From: Bursaphelenchus xylophilus
Lineage: Eukaryota > Nematoda > Chromadorea > Rhabditida > Aphelenchoididae
Assembly (NCBI GenBank): GCA_904066235.2
Contig: CAJFCV020000004.1
Location: 1,364,001 to 1,428,000, forward strand
DNA: 64,000 nt
Direction: 5' to 3'
Shown: one piece after another, positions 11,802 through 22,573 of the stretch
How the letters are laid out: the number at the start of each line of letters is the position of its first letter
How positions within the stretch are numbered: position 1 is the stretch's first letter
The notes under the pieces: generated by a model
What the model saw: only the letters and a program-made list of their open reading frames with translations
Databases searched by the model: none
Told to the model about the DNA's origin: nothing
Program-made: the position numbers and the translations under genes

Positions 11802-13139
11802 GTACTTTTAAAGTTCAGATAGCTCAATAAGAAGGCCAAATTACAGAGCGAATCGGGCCAGAAAATGCCTGAAATTGTTGTATTTTATAGTATTCAAGAT
11901 GCTGTATACAATGAAGCCCATAATTTTGTGATCTGGCACTTAGAAAGTACATTTTTCTGGCATTGAATGTTGAAATTTGCCATTTTTCAGCAATGGTTTC
12001 CTTGTCGTACGTAATAAGTATCATTACAAAATTAATATATTCTGAAGGGCAAATGTGTCAGCTTGTAAACACAATTTTCAGATTCGCGCTACACTTCGAG
12101 GCTAGCGAGATATTGGCAAAAATGTAAGGAGAAAATGTCATTTTTTCATTTTTTCGGACGCCGGTCGGCGTAGAGGTGGCAATCGGGCCGGGCCGGGCCG
12201 ATTTTTGCGGCCCGGCCCGCGGGCCGAAGTGACCAGGCCGGCCCAGGGCTTTTTCGAATTTGCTCAGGCCCGGCCCGGCCCGGCCCGATGAAAGCACAGG
12301 CCGGCCCGGCCCGGTTTGGCCCGCTAATACAGAAAAGTTGGATAAAAGTCTTTGCACTTTCTACTGGAAGTTCTTATGCTTTCCAGAAGGTTTTTACGTG
12401 TGTCTGCGTGATATTAAAAAGTCTAGTCGGGTGACTGGAACATCCGTACAGGTAGCTAAAATCTAGCCAAAAAGTTGGATTGTGTTGAATTTTTTAATCC
12501 TATAGGAAGTTAGCTATATAAAAATATGGACGTTATAAGGCTACATGGTTAACCAAAAACTGTTCAAACACTTTCATTTACATCAAGGAATCAAAATTAG
12601 AGTGAAATTTTTAAATTTATCATAAAAAAAATCGAAGATTTTTGCCCGACCCTTGCATATTTGGGTGGGATTTTACATATACATAATAAGTTACATACAC
12701 ATATAAATAGTTTTAAAAAGTAGTAAAACAGCGTATATAAGAGCGAAGGAATAAGAATTTTTTCTCCAGCTCGAGAATGTTTGCTGGATTCGCTACCAAT
12801 TTCAAAAAGTAGCGGAAACCTCAAATTGCAACCTCCAAAAAAGGCGTCGGAAGCAAATCGGCCATTTTGCGACGGCGCAAAATTGGGAGGTAGCAAATCG
12901 GCCATTTTGCGACGGCGCAAAATTGGGAGGTAGCAAATCCATGGATTTGCGACGTCCCAAAATAAGCCCCGCCCCCTCAGTTTTTCAGCCATCACGTTTT
13001 GGCTTTTTTTGACGAAAAAACACCGTTTAGGGTGAAAATTTTAGCTTACAAATCGTACATTTACGATACTATGAAAGAAAAAAGGTCCCTCGACTCGTTA
13101 AAACATTTATTGTAAAATGACGTACATTTTATGAAGAAT

Positions 13140-13265
13140 ATATTTTATTTTTTCCACGATTTTGTCCAAATATGGCCGGAGAGTCAATGGATGGGGCTGA
13201 AGAAAATTTGTTTTTCCACAATATTGTCCAGATATGGCCCAAGAGTCAATGACTGGGGTTGCAGA
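13140..13265. repeat. 62-bp direct duplication
   Basis: Two diverged copies in a row of TTTTCCACxAT(T)TTGTCCAxATATGGCC...GAGTCAATGxxTGGGG, at about 13149 and 13211. Confidence 0.55.
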
Positions 13266-13708
13266 ACATGGTCGGATATGGATCTTCCTGGAAATCAAAA
13301 GCAATATAACATTTCCTTCTCATTTTTAGAAAAATAGACCTTCATACATACCTCATATAGTGCATGCGTCTTCCGAGCATCCGAGCATCGAAATGGAGAT
13401 AGTCTTGTGCAAAAATACGGCCGATGGGAGTGAAATTGATTCCAGGTAACAATTTCAATCTCTAAATTACCTAAAAACAAAGTAATAATACTTAAATCAA
13501 GTCTTACTTCCTTTGGCAACTACCACAGGGCTTTTCCTTTGTCCGATTTCAATGTTTCTGCCTCCTGAAAAAGATTTATTAGACATGAATAATGTAGAAA
13601 AAATTAGAAATCTCGTCCAAAATCAAAAAATAATAAAAAAAAACAGCTTACCATGGGTATGGCGATCACCTTGAGTCGGGTTGTCTTCTAATTCAGCTTC
13701 TCTGCATC
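13170..13708 (-). pseudogene. Spliced gene fragment inside the hAT
   Basis: Candidate minus-strand exons with good signals lie at about 13652-13708 (donor GTAAGC), 13508-13564 (acceptor CTTTTTCAG, donor GTAAGA), 13352-13470 (acceptor GTTTTTAG, donor GTATGT) and up to 13287 (acceptor TTTCCAG). Exons one and two join in frame (DNPTQGDRHTHGG, then RNIEIGQRKSP). The third has an open frame, LLPGINFTPIGRIFAQDYLH, that joins only if a different donor is used. I do not recognise the protein. It could be cargo captured by the element or part of a divergent transposase gene. Confidence 0.35.
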
Positions 13709-14300
13709 TATTTGGCCAATTCAACAAAAGGAAACAAAAAAAGGAAAAAGAATTTGCGAATGTTTTCGCGGCCCGTGAAGACGAAATGCCACGCAGTCCG
13801 AGAACGGATTTTAGGTCCAATTTTCGTGGGATTTCTGTTCATTCGATCCGAATTGAAGGCAACCGAGGGCCGAATTCCGGGTTGGACAATTACGTAAGCT
13901 TTATTCTTGGTATGTTATTGTTTTAGTTGAATAAAAAGGATTTCGTCGGTCTTATCAAAAGAGTCTGCCGTCTTTTGGACAGTCGCACCTTTTGAAAGAG
14001 CTGTTGAAGCCGATTGCTCCGAAGGCCGAATTTCAATGTTTGGACGTAGTTTATGTAAGCTTTGCTCTTTGTTATTATTTTTTTTAGTAATAACGACAAG
14101 GATCAGGATGTTTTGGTTTTATCAATAAGATATGGTCCGAGCGGGATGCGTCAAATTGGAGATGTGTCTTGGTCAAACTTGAAAAGAATGGAGTGTGGGA
14201 AGATCGATGCATCGACGAGTCGTTTGGAAAAGTCGTTGAAGGCAGAATTGTCCATTACACCCGGCGCAGAAGGCCATATGTTGGAGACCACATGAGGATA
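13681..14300 (+). pseudogene. Possible plus-strand exons inside the hAT
   Basis: Three open stretches are separated by short intervals that look like introns (GTAAGC near 13893 to TTTTAG near 13925; GTAAGC near 14056 to TTTTAG near 14086). Frames do not join cleanly and there are stops in the second stretch. Identity is unknown, and this overlaps a competing minus-strand model. Confidence 0.2.
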
Positions 14301-15627
14301 GTTATCTAATATGTGCACGAATTGGTTTCTGTCAAGAATTGGGTCTACATCGTGGGTCTACAAGATAGTAAGAAACATTTTTATTTTATTTTCTTGCTTT
14401 AGGAGAAGGAGGACTGGCCCCATCAAACGCCGCGGCTACGTCTGTCTTAGCCGTTCAACCCCGCACAGCAGGTCCCAGGAACTCCCCAGCAGATCCAGGA
14501 CCTCCCCAGCAGTTCCAGGGCCATGTCTCCACACGGACTTGCAGTATTGTCCAGAACACCGTGATTTCAATGCCATATCCTCTGTTGTTTCATCCCTGGC
14601 CATATCATACTTATTAGAGATGTTGTTAGTCTTTCTATTGGCCATATGTTAAGCTTTATTATTGTTTACCTGTGTGTTCCCAAGAGGCTGTATTTTTATT
14701 TATTTAGGTGTGAATTAGTAGCAAGAATTATTTTATACCGATTTTCATGTAAAATATCTCTGTTTCCTCTCTTACGCCTTGTTATTTTTTGGATTATTAG
14801 TTTTAATAAATTGTTATTGTCAAGAAAAATGTATGGGAGTATGAATAGTGCTTTATACACTCGAAATATATTCAAAACGGCAAACCGGAGCGCTAGAAAA
14901 AAAAATTTCCGCCGGAGTGGGCGGAGTCAATTTGGGAGGTCGCAAATCCACGGATTTGCTACCTCCCAATTCCGCGCCGTCGCAAAAACGCCGTTTTGCT
15001 ACCTTCTCTCTCGCGGAGGAAGCGAAAACGCCGATTCGCGACCGATTTTTTTCGGAGGTCGCGAAAAGAAGGATTCGCTACCGAGACCACGTCGCAAATA
15101 GATCATTTCGCTACTTTTCGAAATTGGTAGCGAATCCAGCAAACATTCTCGAGCTCGAGAAAAAATTCTTATTCCTTCGCTCTTATATGTCAAAAAAGGT
15201 TTAATCTAATTTCCATCCATTCTACAAAGAATTTGTGCTTTATTTTGCTGGTTTAGCATTAAAAATTTTTTACTTATTTACCTTCCGGGCCGGGCCGGGC
15301 CGAAAGTGTCGGCCCGGCTCGCGGGCCGAAGCGGTCAGGCCGGCCCAGGGCTTTTTCAAATCTGCTCAGGCCCGGCCCGGCCCAATCACCGGGCCCGGCC
15401 GGGCCGGGCCGGCCCAGCCCGATTGCCACCTCTAGGTCGGCGGCAAAAATAATTCGGGATGTTGTACGCGCGCGTTTATGAAATCGGAGTTTTATCACTT
15501 GGAGGTATTTTGCTGCGTTTATGATGCTTCCTGGATGCAAAAATGTTACGTTTTTTGCCGCTGGATCAGGTCCGCCGCTGCAGAGCAAAATCCAAACGAT
15601 AAATTACGGTTAAACCCCTGTAAAAAT

Positions 15628-16025
15628 TTCGCGTCCCGACTTTTCTGGTCGACGACAGTTCGGGTCAACACAAAGTCGATACGGGGTTGTAGGACAGGTG
15701 GATACCCAAAAAAAGGTTGTAGGAAGCGCCTACGAGGCCTGGCAAAGCCGTTGGATGCTCGGAGGAGACTTGGCGGAGGCTTATAATGTGACATCTAATT
15801 TTAGCTCTTTCTAACCCTAGTTTTCTAATTTCTGAGCTATTATAACATATAGAAGACTAAAAATTTTCTAAAAAACAAAGATCCGTAACTTTTATCTAGG
15901 TGTTATTGATGTGAGTACATGTAAATACCTCAGAATAGGTGATAAGCTATCCTAGGACCGTCTCAATCTTATTATTTCTATTAACTAAGCCTTCTCCGTG
16001 CCTTTCCCATGTTCCCAATGCTTAG
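15628..16025. mobile_element. MITE-5 copy, one end missing
   Basis: It starts CGCGTCCCGACTTTTC and carries GACGACAGTTCGGGTC, then the family interior (AAGATCCGTAACTTTTATC, CTCAGAATAGGTGATAAGC). The right terminus (ACCCGAAAAGTCG) is absent. Confidence 0.6.
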
Positions 16026-16509
16026 GTAAATATAGAATAAAAAATAAGCGGCGCAAAGATCATAATCCCGTCAATTTTTCGCGGATTTCGCGCCTCAAAA
16101 TTGAAGTGAGCTCGCAAAAAAAGTGCATGTCGGGAAGTCGCGGCGACAAAACCGGAAAATTTAATGACGACGGAAATCGTAGGGACTTTATGGTGTGAGT
16201 AGTACAATAAAAATAAATGAAAAGTGTCCAACAAATCGTTTATATTCTTACAAACCTCACGAAACACGCAAAAAACACCTAAAAGAACTAAAATAAATAA
16301 AAAAGCGTGTGGAAAAAGCCGCTCTTTTCTAAAGAATGGGAAAAAAAACAGGAAGCGGAATCTTTTTCAAAAAAGCGAATGAAGCCCAGAAGGATCAGAA
16401 AAGCCGGCGCCTTTCTTGTTTTTGGACGTCCGTCAAAAGATTGAGGTAGATGGAAATTTTCTTCTGGAATTTCAATCGTTTTTATCTTAAAAACGTTTCC
16501 TAAAAGTTA

Positions 16510-17325
16510 TTTTCGCGTCCCGACTTTTCGGGTCGACGACAGTTCGGGTCAACACAAACTCGATCGATACGGGGTTGTAGGGCAGGCGGATAGTCTAAAA
16601 AAGATTGTAGGAAGTGAATACGAGGTCTGGAAAAGCCGCTGGATGGTCGGCGGAGACTTGGCGAAGGCTCGGCGGAGACTTTGCGAAGGCTTGTATTATA
16701 ATATGTCAACTGTTTCTAATTTTAGTTATTAGATTATAATTAATACTACTACTGACGTTAGTTGTCTTTACCCTGAGTTATTGTAACACACAAAGAACCA
16801 AAATTTTCGGCCAAAAACGAAGATCCGTATCTTTTATATAGAAATTATTGACATTTATATTGCTTACATGTAAAATACCTCAAAATAGGTGATAAGCCAT
16901 CCTAGGACCCAATCAATCTTATTATTTCTACTAACTAAGCTTTCTCCTAGTCTCCCCAATGCATACAACGACAAACAGACACGGTTTTCAATGGCGTTAG
17001 AGATCGCTTCTTCGCTTCTTGAAGCGTTTTTTTTGGTTTCCAAAACGATTATGATTGGCCGAAAACAATATTGCTCCTCTTTTGAATTAATAGTGTAAAA
17101 AAAGACCAATCTTCCGATAAAAGCTTTTTATTTTTTAGCGTGGAATATTCTGATTCTTCTATTCTGGCCCTGCGAAAAACTGGTCGTAAAAAGAAAGTGT
17201 TGCCCTTTCGGAAACATTTGTTGCAGATTTCGCAAGAACGTTTTCTTTCTCTCTGTAAGTTCATTTCAAAGGCGGGCACACATTATCGTTCACCCGAACT
17301 GTTGCTGACCCGAAAAGTCGTACCA
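16510..17325. mobile_element. MITE-5 copy carrying an inserted exon fragment
   Basis: It starts CGCGTCCCGACTTTTCGGGT and ends CTGACCCGAAAAGTCG. Between about 16985 and 17285 it holds extra DNA found inverted at 20400-20730. That DNA has a splice-bounded open stretch (acceptor TATTTTTTAG near 17138, donor GTAAGTTC near 17254) reading ALRKTGRKKKVLPFRKHLL. Confidence 0.6.
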
Positions 17326-17395
17326 CCATTATTTTTTGAGGTATTCCATCAGAAAAGGTACTGAAATTGACTATATGGAAATGTAAAATAAATGA

Positions 17396-17401
17396 TTTAT
17401 T
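17396..17401 (-). terminator. Poly(A) signal of gene E
   Basis: AATAAA on the minus strand, about 43 bases after the stop. Confidence 0.6.
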
Positions 17402-17443
17402 AAAACAAAAAGAGTAAACAAAATGTGAAATTTTTTAATTTTT

Positions 17444-19103
17444 TCAAAATTCAATCCTTTCAATAGGAACTCGAAATACATATTTGGGGTCAACCTTGTC
17501 GACGAATACGACCTCATCCTTCTCCACGTGGAAAATTCGATTATTTTGCTCGCAATATTCCATCAACTTGAACCATTTTGGCAGAGGAAAGCAGTTGGTT
17601 TGAGCCTGTAAAGATACTGCATTATATTTCGTCACAGCGTCGTTTAATGGACATTTATATTGCTTACATCATCACCGACTTCTTCATTGGATGCTGCGGG
17701 GCTGTTTTGCTGCGACTGATTATTTGCAACGTCTGAGTGTGAGGTTGATGGTGTATTTGGGGACAAGGTTTCTTCAGAGTCTTCATTCTCACTTGTAGTG
17801 TCGCTGTTGTTCTCCGAGTCGGTATTTCTTTGAGAAACTTGGGTCTCAGCGCGTGCAGTAGTCGATCTTGCGGCTCTACCAGACGGCTTTTGTTGTCTTT
17901 CACTTTGCCGTTTGGAAATCAGGGCAAACGGTTTCTTGTGATGCTAAAATACGAAAGTTAGGTAAACTTTTGGCTTGATTACGAATAAAAGATAACTACC
18001 GATGTTGATGCCAGAAAGCATACCGATGTTGATGGTCGATTTTGTGGCATTTGCGAGCTGTGATCCGAATTTGAAACAGACACGGAACTCCTCAACGATG
18101 AACATTCGCTCAGCTCACTGCAAACGGAGGTCCTCGATGACTCGGGAAACTTATAGTCAACAGCTTGAAGAACTCGACGATCTTGCTAAAAAATTCAAAA
18201 TGTATTTTACAATCTACTCCTTCTACAGCCGTTTTTGAATCCAAGAAACTTTACTCATTCCTTACCTCATCGATGTGCCTTCGAAGTTTGACTTTGGTTA
18301 TGGTGTTGAAGACCTTTCTCCGCCACAACTCTTGAACTTTTCTTGGGAAGTCGGGCGTCACCAACCGGGGATGTTTCGCTTTGATTTCGTATGCAATCAT
18401 ACGATAGTAGCGAAATCGCTCCGGATTCTCTGGCTTCAGAAACTGCGCGTACGGCAATGCGTGTTCGCAGACAATATCCGTCAGCGGATCTTTTCGGCGT
18501 CCCTGAAGATTGAAAATTTATGAGTTTTCATAAGGGTATGATGGGAAATTTGCCGTAAATTTTTCAGATACCCTCTGTCTATTCCATACAAAAAAATGAA
18601 GATCCGTAACTCTTATCTAGATATTTTTGATGTGAGTACTTGTAAAATACCTCAAAATAGGCGATACGCTAGAACTCGATCAATCTTATTATTTCTACTA
18701 ACTAAGCCTTCTCCTAGCCTCCGCCGTGCATACAACCACGAACCGAGGCGATCCGAACTGTCTTTGACCCGAAAAGTCGTAGCGCCGAAAAATTTTTTTG
18801 TTAATTGCAAGGACTTACCCGTCGTTTATTTGTGATTTCCTCTTCAATCGAAGTCGACTCAATATCTTCCTCAACGGCCGATTCAATTCCTTTTTGGGTG
18901 GCTTCTTCTAGGACAGCAAGTCGAGGAGGCTCTTCGGGTATCTCTTCTTCAATTTGTTCCTCTTTGACTGCCCTGAATCGATAACCTTCCAGATCTGGAT
19001 GTGGCGGGTCATAATTTGAGCCACCTTGGATGTTGCAGAAGATCAATGGCACATACGAATCGTTGGCTGAACACCTTGAATTGTCACGTCCTGGCCTGGA
19101 CAT
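17444..19103 (-). CDS. Gene E: one MADF-like repeat, linker, C-terminal module
   Basis: Five phase-0 exons: 18819-19103, 18266-18502, 18024-18185, 17668-17943 and 17444-17605, giving 373 residues from MSRPGRDNSR. Exon 1 is acidic, with YRFRAVKEEQIEEEIPEEP containing a VKEE SUMO-type site. Exon 2 is one helical repeat (IVCEHALPYAQFL, YEIKAKHPRLV, ELWRRKVFNTITKVKLRR). Exon 3 begins QDRRVLQAV, the counterpart of the RDRxIL exon starts in other members, but then becomes Ser-rich, so the second repeat seems lost. Exon 4 is a Ser/Thr/Gln-rich linker. Exon 5 is the most diverged C-terminal module (WFKLMEYCEQNN, VVFVDKVDP, RVPIERI). Exon 3 has two possible donors 24 nt apart. Intron 1 contains half a MITE-5. 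It is intact and the smallest complete member. Confidence 0.8.
18590..18790. mobile_element. MITE-5 half copy in gene E intron 1
   Basis: It runs from the AAGATCCGTAACTCTTATC interior to the right terminus TGACCCGAAAAGTCG. The left half is missing. Confidence 0.6.
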
Positions 19104-22072
19104 TGTTCAGAATCGTCGAAAGGAGCAAGAGAAGACGTAGGGCTGCCAATAAATTAAGATAAAGATCTGCGTAAAATTCGATTATGTAATCCAAAAATTA
19201 TAAATAATAATAATGTCTAAAAGTATCTTCGTCATTTCGCGAACAACTTTGGGAGATGAGGTTTAAAACGCAAAAGCCTTCAAATGCAAAACGTCAAATG
19301 CAGAGTGCGGAAAATTTGCCACAAAAAGTCTACGTACTTTATGGAACGACTACTACAAGTGTTGCTCTATCTTGGAAATATTATCCGTGAAATATGTGAG
19401 CCAAGTTTCATCAAATTACTTTGCCGACGTTTTCCGACAAAAATTACGATTTTTCTCCCGTAATCTACGTAGCATGTAATCTAGGAGCACTTTTTTTTTG
19501 ATTTGTTTGCACTTATAGTGCAAAAATAAAAAACCATCCGTGGTCGAAGGATTCTTTGTGTCATGTCGGATATGCATGCCAAACTTGAAGCTTCGCCGAT
19601 GCTCCGGAGTCGCTGAATATCCGTTTCAATACGAAACCTTAGAGTACTATTTCTGTTGTTTGAAGTCGCTTTGTCTGCTCCAAGATACCTTTTGATCAAA
19701 AATATGTTGTCTATGTACACTTCCGACATGCCACACAGAATCCTTCGACCGCGGATGGTTTTTTATTTTTGCACTAAAAGTGCAAACAAATCAAAAAAAA
19801 AAGTGCAAAAAATGGCCAAAATCAGGGGTTTTTTCACTCTAACTTGACTCAAACCCCCAAAAAATCTTGAAATTTTTATATGTTGTAGCTCAAAAAATCG
19901 CATGAAATGCCTGTAGAACCTTATGGTAAGTATTCAAGCCACCCATGCGTCTGGAAACCTCTAGATATCAGTTCCTGAAAGTTTTAGCTTCCGCTTTGCA
20001 AGCGCCGCCGAGATATTGAACCACTTTTGCCGCCGAGAGAGTACGCTAAACGCGGAGTGCGGTCAGAGAGAAAAACGCCTTTTGGCCATAACTTCGCTAG
20101 TTTCGCGCGGAAAAAATTGGGTTTTTGTGGAAACATTAGCCTTTACGGTAGAAATCGAACGGTAGAAACTTTTTGAACCAAAATGCGGCAATAAGTGTTA
20201 AATTTTTGCCGACTTTCGATCTAAAAATCCCGGTTGTTTCTGCAAAGCGCAAGCTAGGAGTCTCGCATATATTTTAGAAAAAAATATTCTAAACTTGAGC
20301 CAAGTTTCATCAAAATCTGAGCGTCGCACTTGGGGTACTTCCTTTGTAAGCAAATATTGGCTGATTTCAAAACATGCCCGCAGAATCTCCGTGGTTTTTC
20401 AAGCTGCCCGCAAGTGTGGGCCTGCTTTGAAATGAACTTACAGAGAGGAGGAAAACGTTTTCTTGAAATTTGGAAAAAATGATTCCGAAAGAGCAACACT
20501 TTCTTTTTGCGATCAGTTTTGCGCAGGGCCATAATGGAAGAGAATCGGAATATTTATAAAAAAATCAAAAAATCTTTGTTGTTTTCGGAGGCTTGGCCTT
20601 TTTTGTTACACTATGAAAAGAGGTGCAATATTGTTTTCGGCCAAGCAAAATCATAACCGTTTTGGAAAAGGAGAAAAAACACTTCAAGAAGCTAAGAAGC
20701 GATCTCTAACGCCATTGAAAACCTACCCTTTTGCCCGTCAAACTACCCGATTATAAAAGAGGTTTTTGGCAACCGCAATACGCGTCAGATAAGTCATTAC
20801 CATCAAGCCTTTGCGTGGCAAGCCGCGGGGGACCGAGAAATAAATTCGTTTTGGAAGGACTTTGTTGTTGCGATTTTCGACTTTTATGACGTCGGTAAAT
20901 GGATCGTTACCGATAGGTTTTTGCGGTAAGGAGTTGAGATTGCCACGGGCAAAATTTCGGCTCCGGCTCACGTGCAAATGTTTTTGTAATAAACCCTTTC
21001 GGGACGAGTCGGCACGTACTGGTAAAAATGAAAGAGGGTACCCTACTCAGTGACGTCATAATAGTGGTTCAGCCCATCAAAGCGTTATTTGGGACTTACG
21101 ACAAAAAATGTCCTAAAAGGTACCCCTAATTGACATATAAGTTTTGAAATTTTTGTGACAAGCTATACAGATTGGAAACCACCACTAAATTAAAGTCGAG
21201 GAGTTTTAGTATTGTTACATCCAAGAACTGTCCAAATTGGAGCACTATAGGATTTGTTATCGATTTTTCGAAATTGAATTTTTAATTTTGGTCAATTTTC
21301 GACCTAAAATCAGCCTGACATTCGAAAAATATTTTTCCAAAAATAAAGATTCTTAGTGTCAGAGATGACACACCAAACGTTTTTGAGCCAAGTCGTACGA
21401 CACAAATACTAAAGTATTTTTCAAGTACTTGGTTGAACCAAGATCACGAAATTTTTACTTTTCTGAACGCTGAGAAGCCTGGCCTGGACTTTGGGCTCGG
21501 GAGCCGGAGCTAAGAGCCGGTTCCGGAGCCGTGGCAATCTCTGGTGAATTTTTTAGTCAACACTTTTTTTGAACAAAGATAGCATAGCTCGACCTGGCGA
21601 AATGTCAATTTACGGTACGGTTAGCGTCTTCTGTTGCTGTACTCGTTGCACAACCTCTCATGGTGTTTGTTTCGGAAAGCCAGTAAAGTCACGGGTGAGG
21701 AGAGAGCTTGCAGATCGTATAAAAGATTAGAGGTTGCTCAAATTCCATAAGATAACTGATGAGAGATGAGATTTGTTTCTCGAGGTTTCGGCGGAGAATC
21801 TGGTTAATCAATCTACTGTAGGCTAGTCTTCAAGCATAAGCCGTTATCCAAACGGCAAGAATTTTCAAAAAAGAAGATTAAAAAAGCTGAATTGATAAAA
21901 GCTAGGTGAAAAGAGCATTTGTTGCGAGAAAAGTTCTGAGATGTTTTTTCGCCCTTACAAATCAAAATTGGGCAGGTAACTCTTACATGTTCTGAATTGT
22001 AAAAATTTTGCGGTTTTTTTGATATGTGATTTGACCTGTAACTCCATACCCCATACGAGTAGTTTCCTTCTC
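19104..22072. other. Repeat-filled interval upstream of gene E
   Basis: No gene is supported. 19493-19800 is a palindrome (GCACTTATAGTGC, ATCCGTGGTCGAAGG and complement). 20010-20345 is a diverged, partial MITE-2. 20400-20730 is an inverted copy of 16985-17285. 20745-21290 is a diverged inverted copy of about 26620-26950 (shared GAAAGAGGGTACCCT, GCCCATCAAAGCGTTATTTG). 21340-21542 is the right part of the small hAT family seen complete at 56838-57247, ending GCCGTGGCAATCTCTG. 21543-22072 shows nothing that I recognise. Confidence 0.6.
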
Positions 22073-22507
22073 ACAGGGGAAGTACTCCAAGTGCGACGCT
22101 CAGATTCTCTTTAACTTTGCACACACGTCGGGTAAGGACTAAATATCACTTCCTGAAAGTTTTAGCTTGCGCTTTGCGCACACCGCCGAGATATCGAACG
22201 ATTTTTGCCGCCGAGAGAGCACGCTAAACGTAGAGAGCGGTCAGAGGGAAAACCGCTTTTTGGCTATAACTTTGGCAGTTTCGTGCGGAAAAACTTGATT
22301 TTTTTGTAGAAACATGCCTATTTCAACTTTACGATTGAAATAACCATGAAACTTTTCGTGCCGAAATTCGGCAAAAAGTCCTAAATTTTGGCCGACTTTC
22401 GATCTAAAAAACTCGGTTGTTTCTGCAAATATCTTAGAAAAAATTATTCTAAATTTGTGCCAAGTTTCATCAAAATCTGAGCGTCGCACTTGGAGTACTT
22501 CCCCTGT
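22073..22507. mobile_element. MITE-2 copy
   Basis: Ends CAGGGGAAGTACTCCAAGTG and its complement. The interior has CTCTCGGCGGC, GCGCTTTGC and TGATGAAACTTGGC words. The inverted terminal region holds GTGCGACGCTCAGATT. Confidence 0.75.
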
Positions 22508-22543
22508 GAAATATTGCTTGATTTTTCAAGAGAGTATCAATAA

Positions 22544-22549
22544 TTTATT
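22544..22549 (-). terminator. Poly(A) signal of the O-acyltransferase gene
   Basis: AATAAA on the minus strand, 25 bases after the stop. Confidence 0.6.
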
Positions 22550-22573
22550 GAAAAGCGCATCGTTACGCCTCGT

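Larger units (their letters stand above)
12730..15190. repeat. Internal inverted pair of the hAT element
   Basis: The left arm at 12730-12990 (GAAGGAATAAGAATTTTTTC, GGATTCGCTACCAATTTC) is matched in reverse at 14880-15190. Both arms contain CTACCTCCCAATT/AATTGGGAGGTAGC words, and the left arm repeats its core twice. Confidence 0.7.
12163..15442. mobile_element. hAT-type transposon with 8-bp target duplication
   Basis: The element is 12171-15434. Both ends read TAGAGGTGGCAATCGGGC inward, a terminal sequence typical of hAT elements, followed by GGCCCGGCCC-rich subterminal arrays. The 8-bp duplication GGTCGGCG flanks it exactly (12163-12170 and 15435-15442). At 3.26 kb it is long enough for a transposase, but I recognise no hAT transposase frame, so it is probably non-autonomous. 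A second inverted pair (about 12730-12990 and 14880-15190) lies inside, along with spliced-looking gene fragments. Confidence 0.85.
10184..15457. mobile_element. 2-kb foldback element, interrupted by a hAT
   Basis: The ends are inverted: CCGAATTATTTTTGCCGCCG at the left and CGGCGGCAAAAATAATTCGG at the right. The long arms run 10200-10590 and 11804-12170 in reverse. If 12171-15442 is removed, the right arm becomes continuous. The exact outer ends and target duplication are uncertain. No transposase frame was found. Confidence 0.7.
10050..15580. mobile_element. MITE-1 copy 6 split by 5.3 kb of nested elements
   Basis: The left half (10050 to about 10180) starts CAGTGACAGACCTGATCC after TA and carries CCATTTTGCATCCGGG. 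The right half (about 15470-15580) carries the complementary arm and ends in GGTCCGCCGCTG. Everything between is later insertion. Confidence 0.75.

Noticed and set aside
10184..15457. A Polinton, Helitron or other large autonomous transposon
   Set aside because: The 5.3-kb span is fully explained by nested smaller elements with their own ends and target duplications. No polymerase, integrase or Rep/helicase frame is present.
106..19103. Calling the helical repeats SPK domains (a nematode-specific family)
   Set aside because: The spaced tryptophans and the pattern of gene A exon 1 fit MADF/Myb-SANT better, and I could not align the SPK core. It remains possible for the C-terminal module, so only a profile search can settle it.
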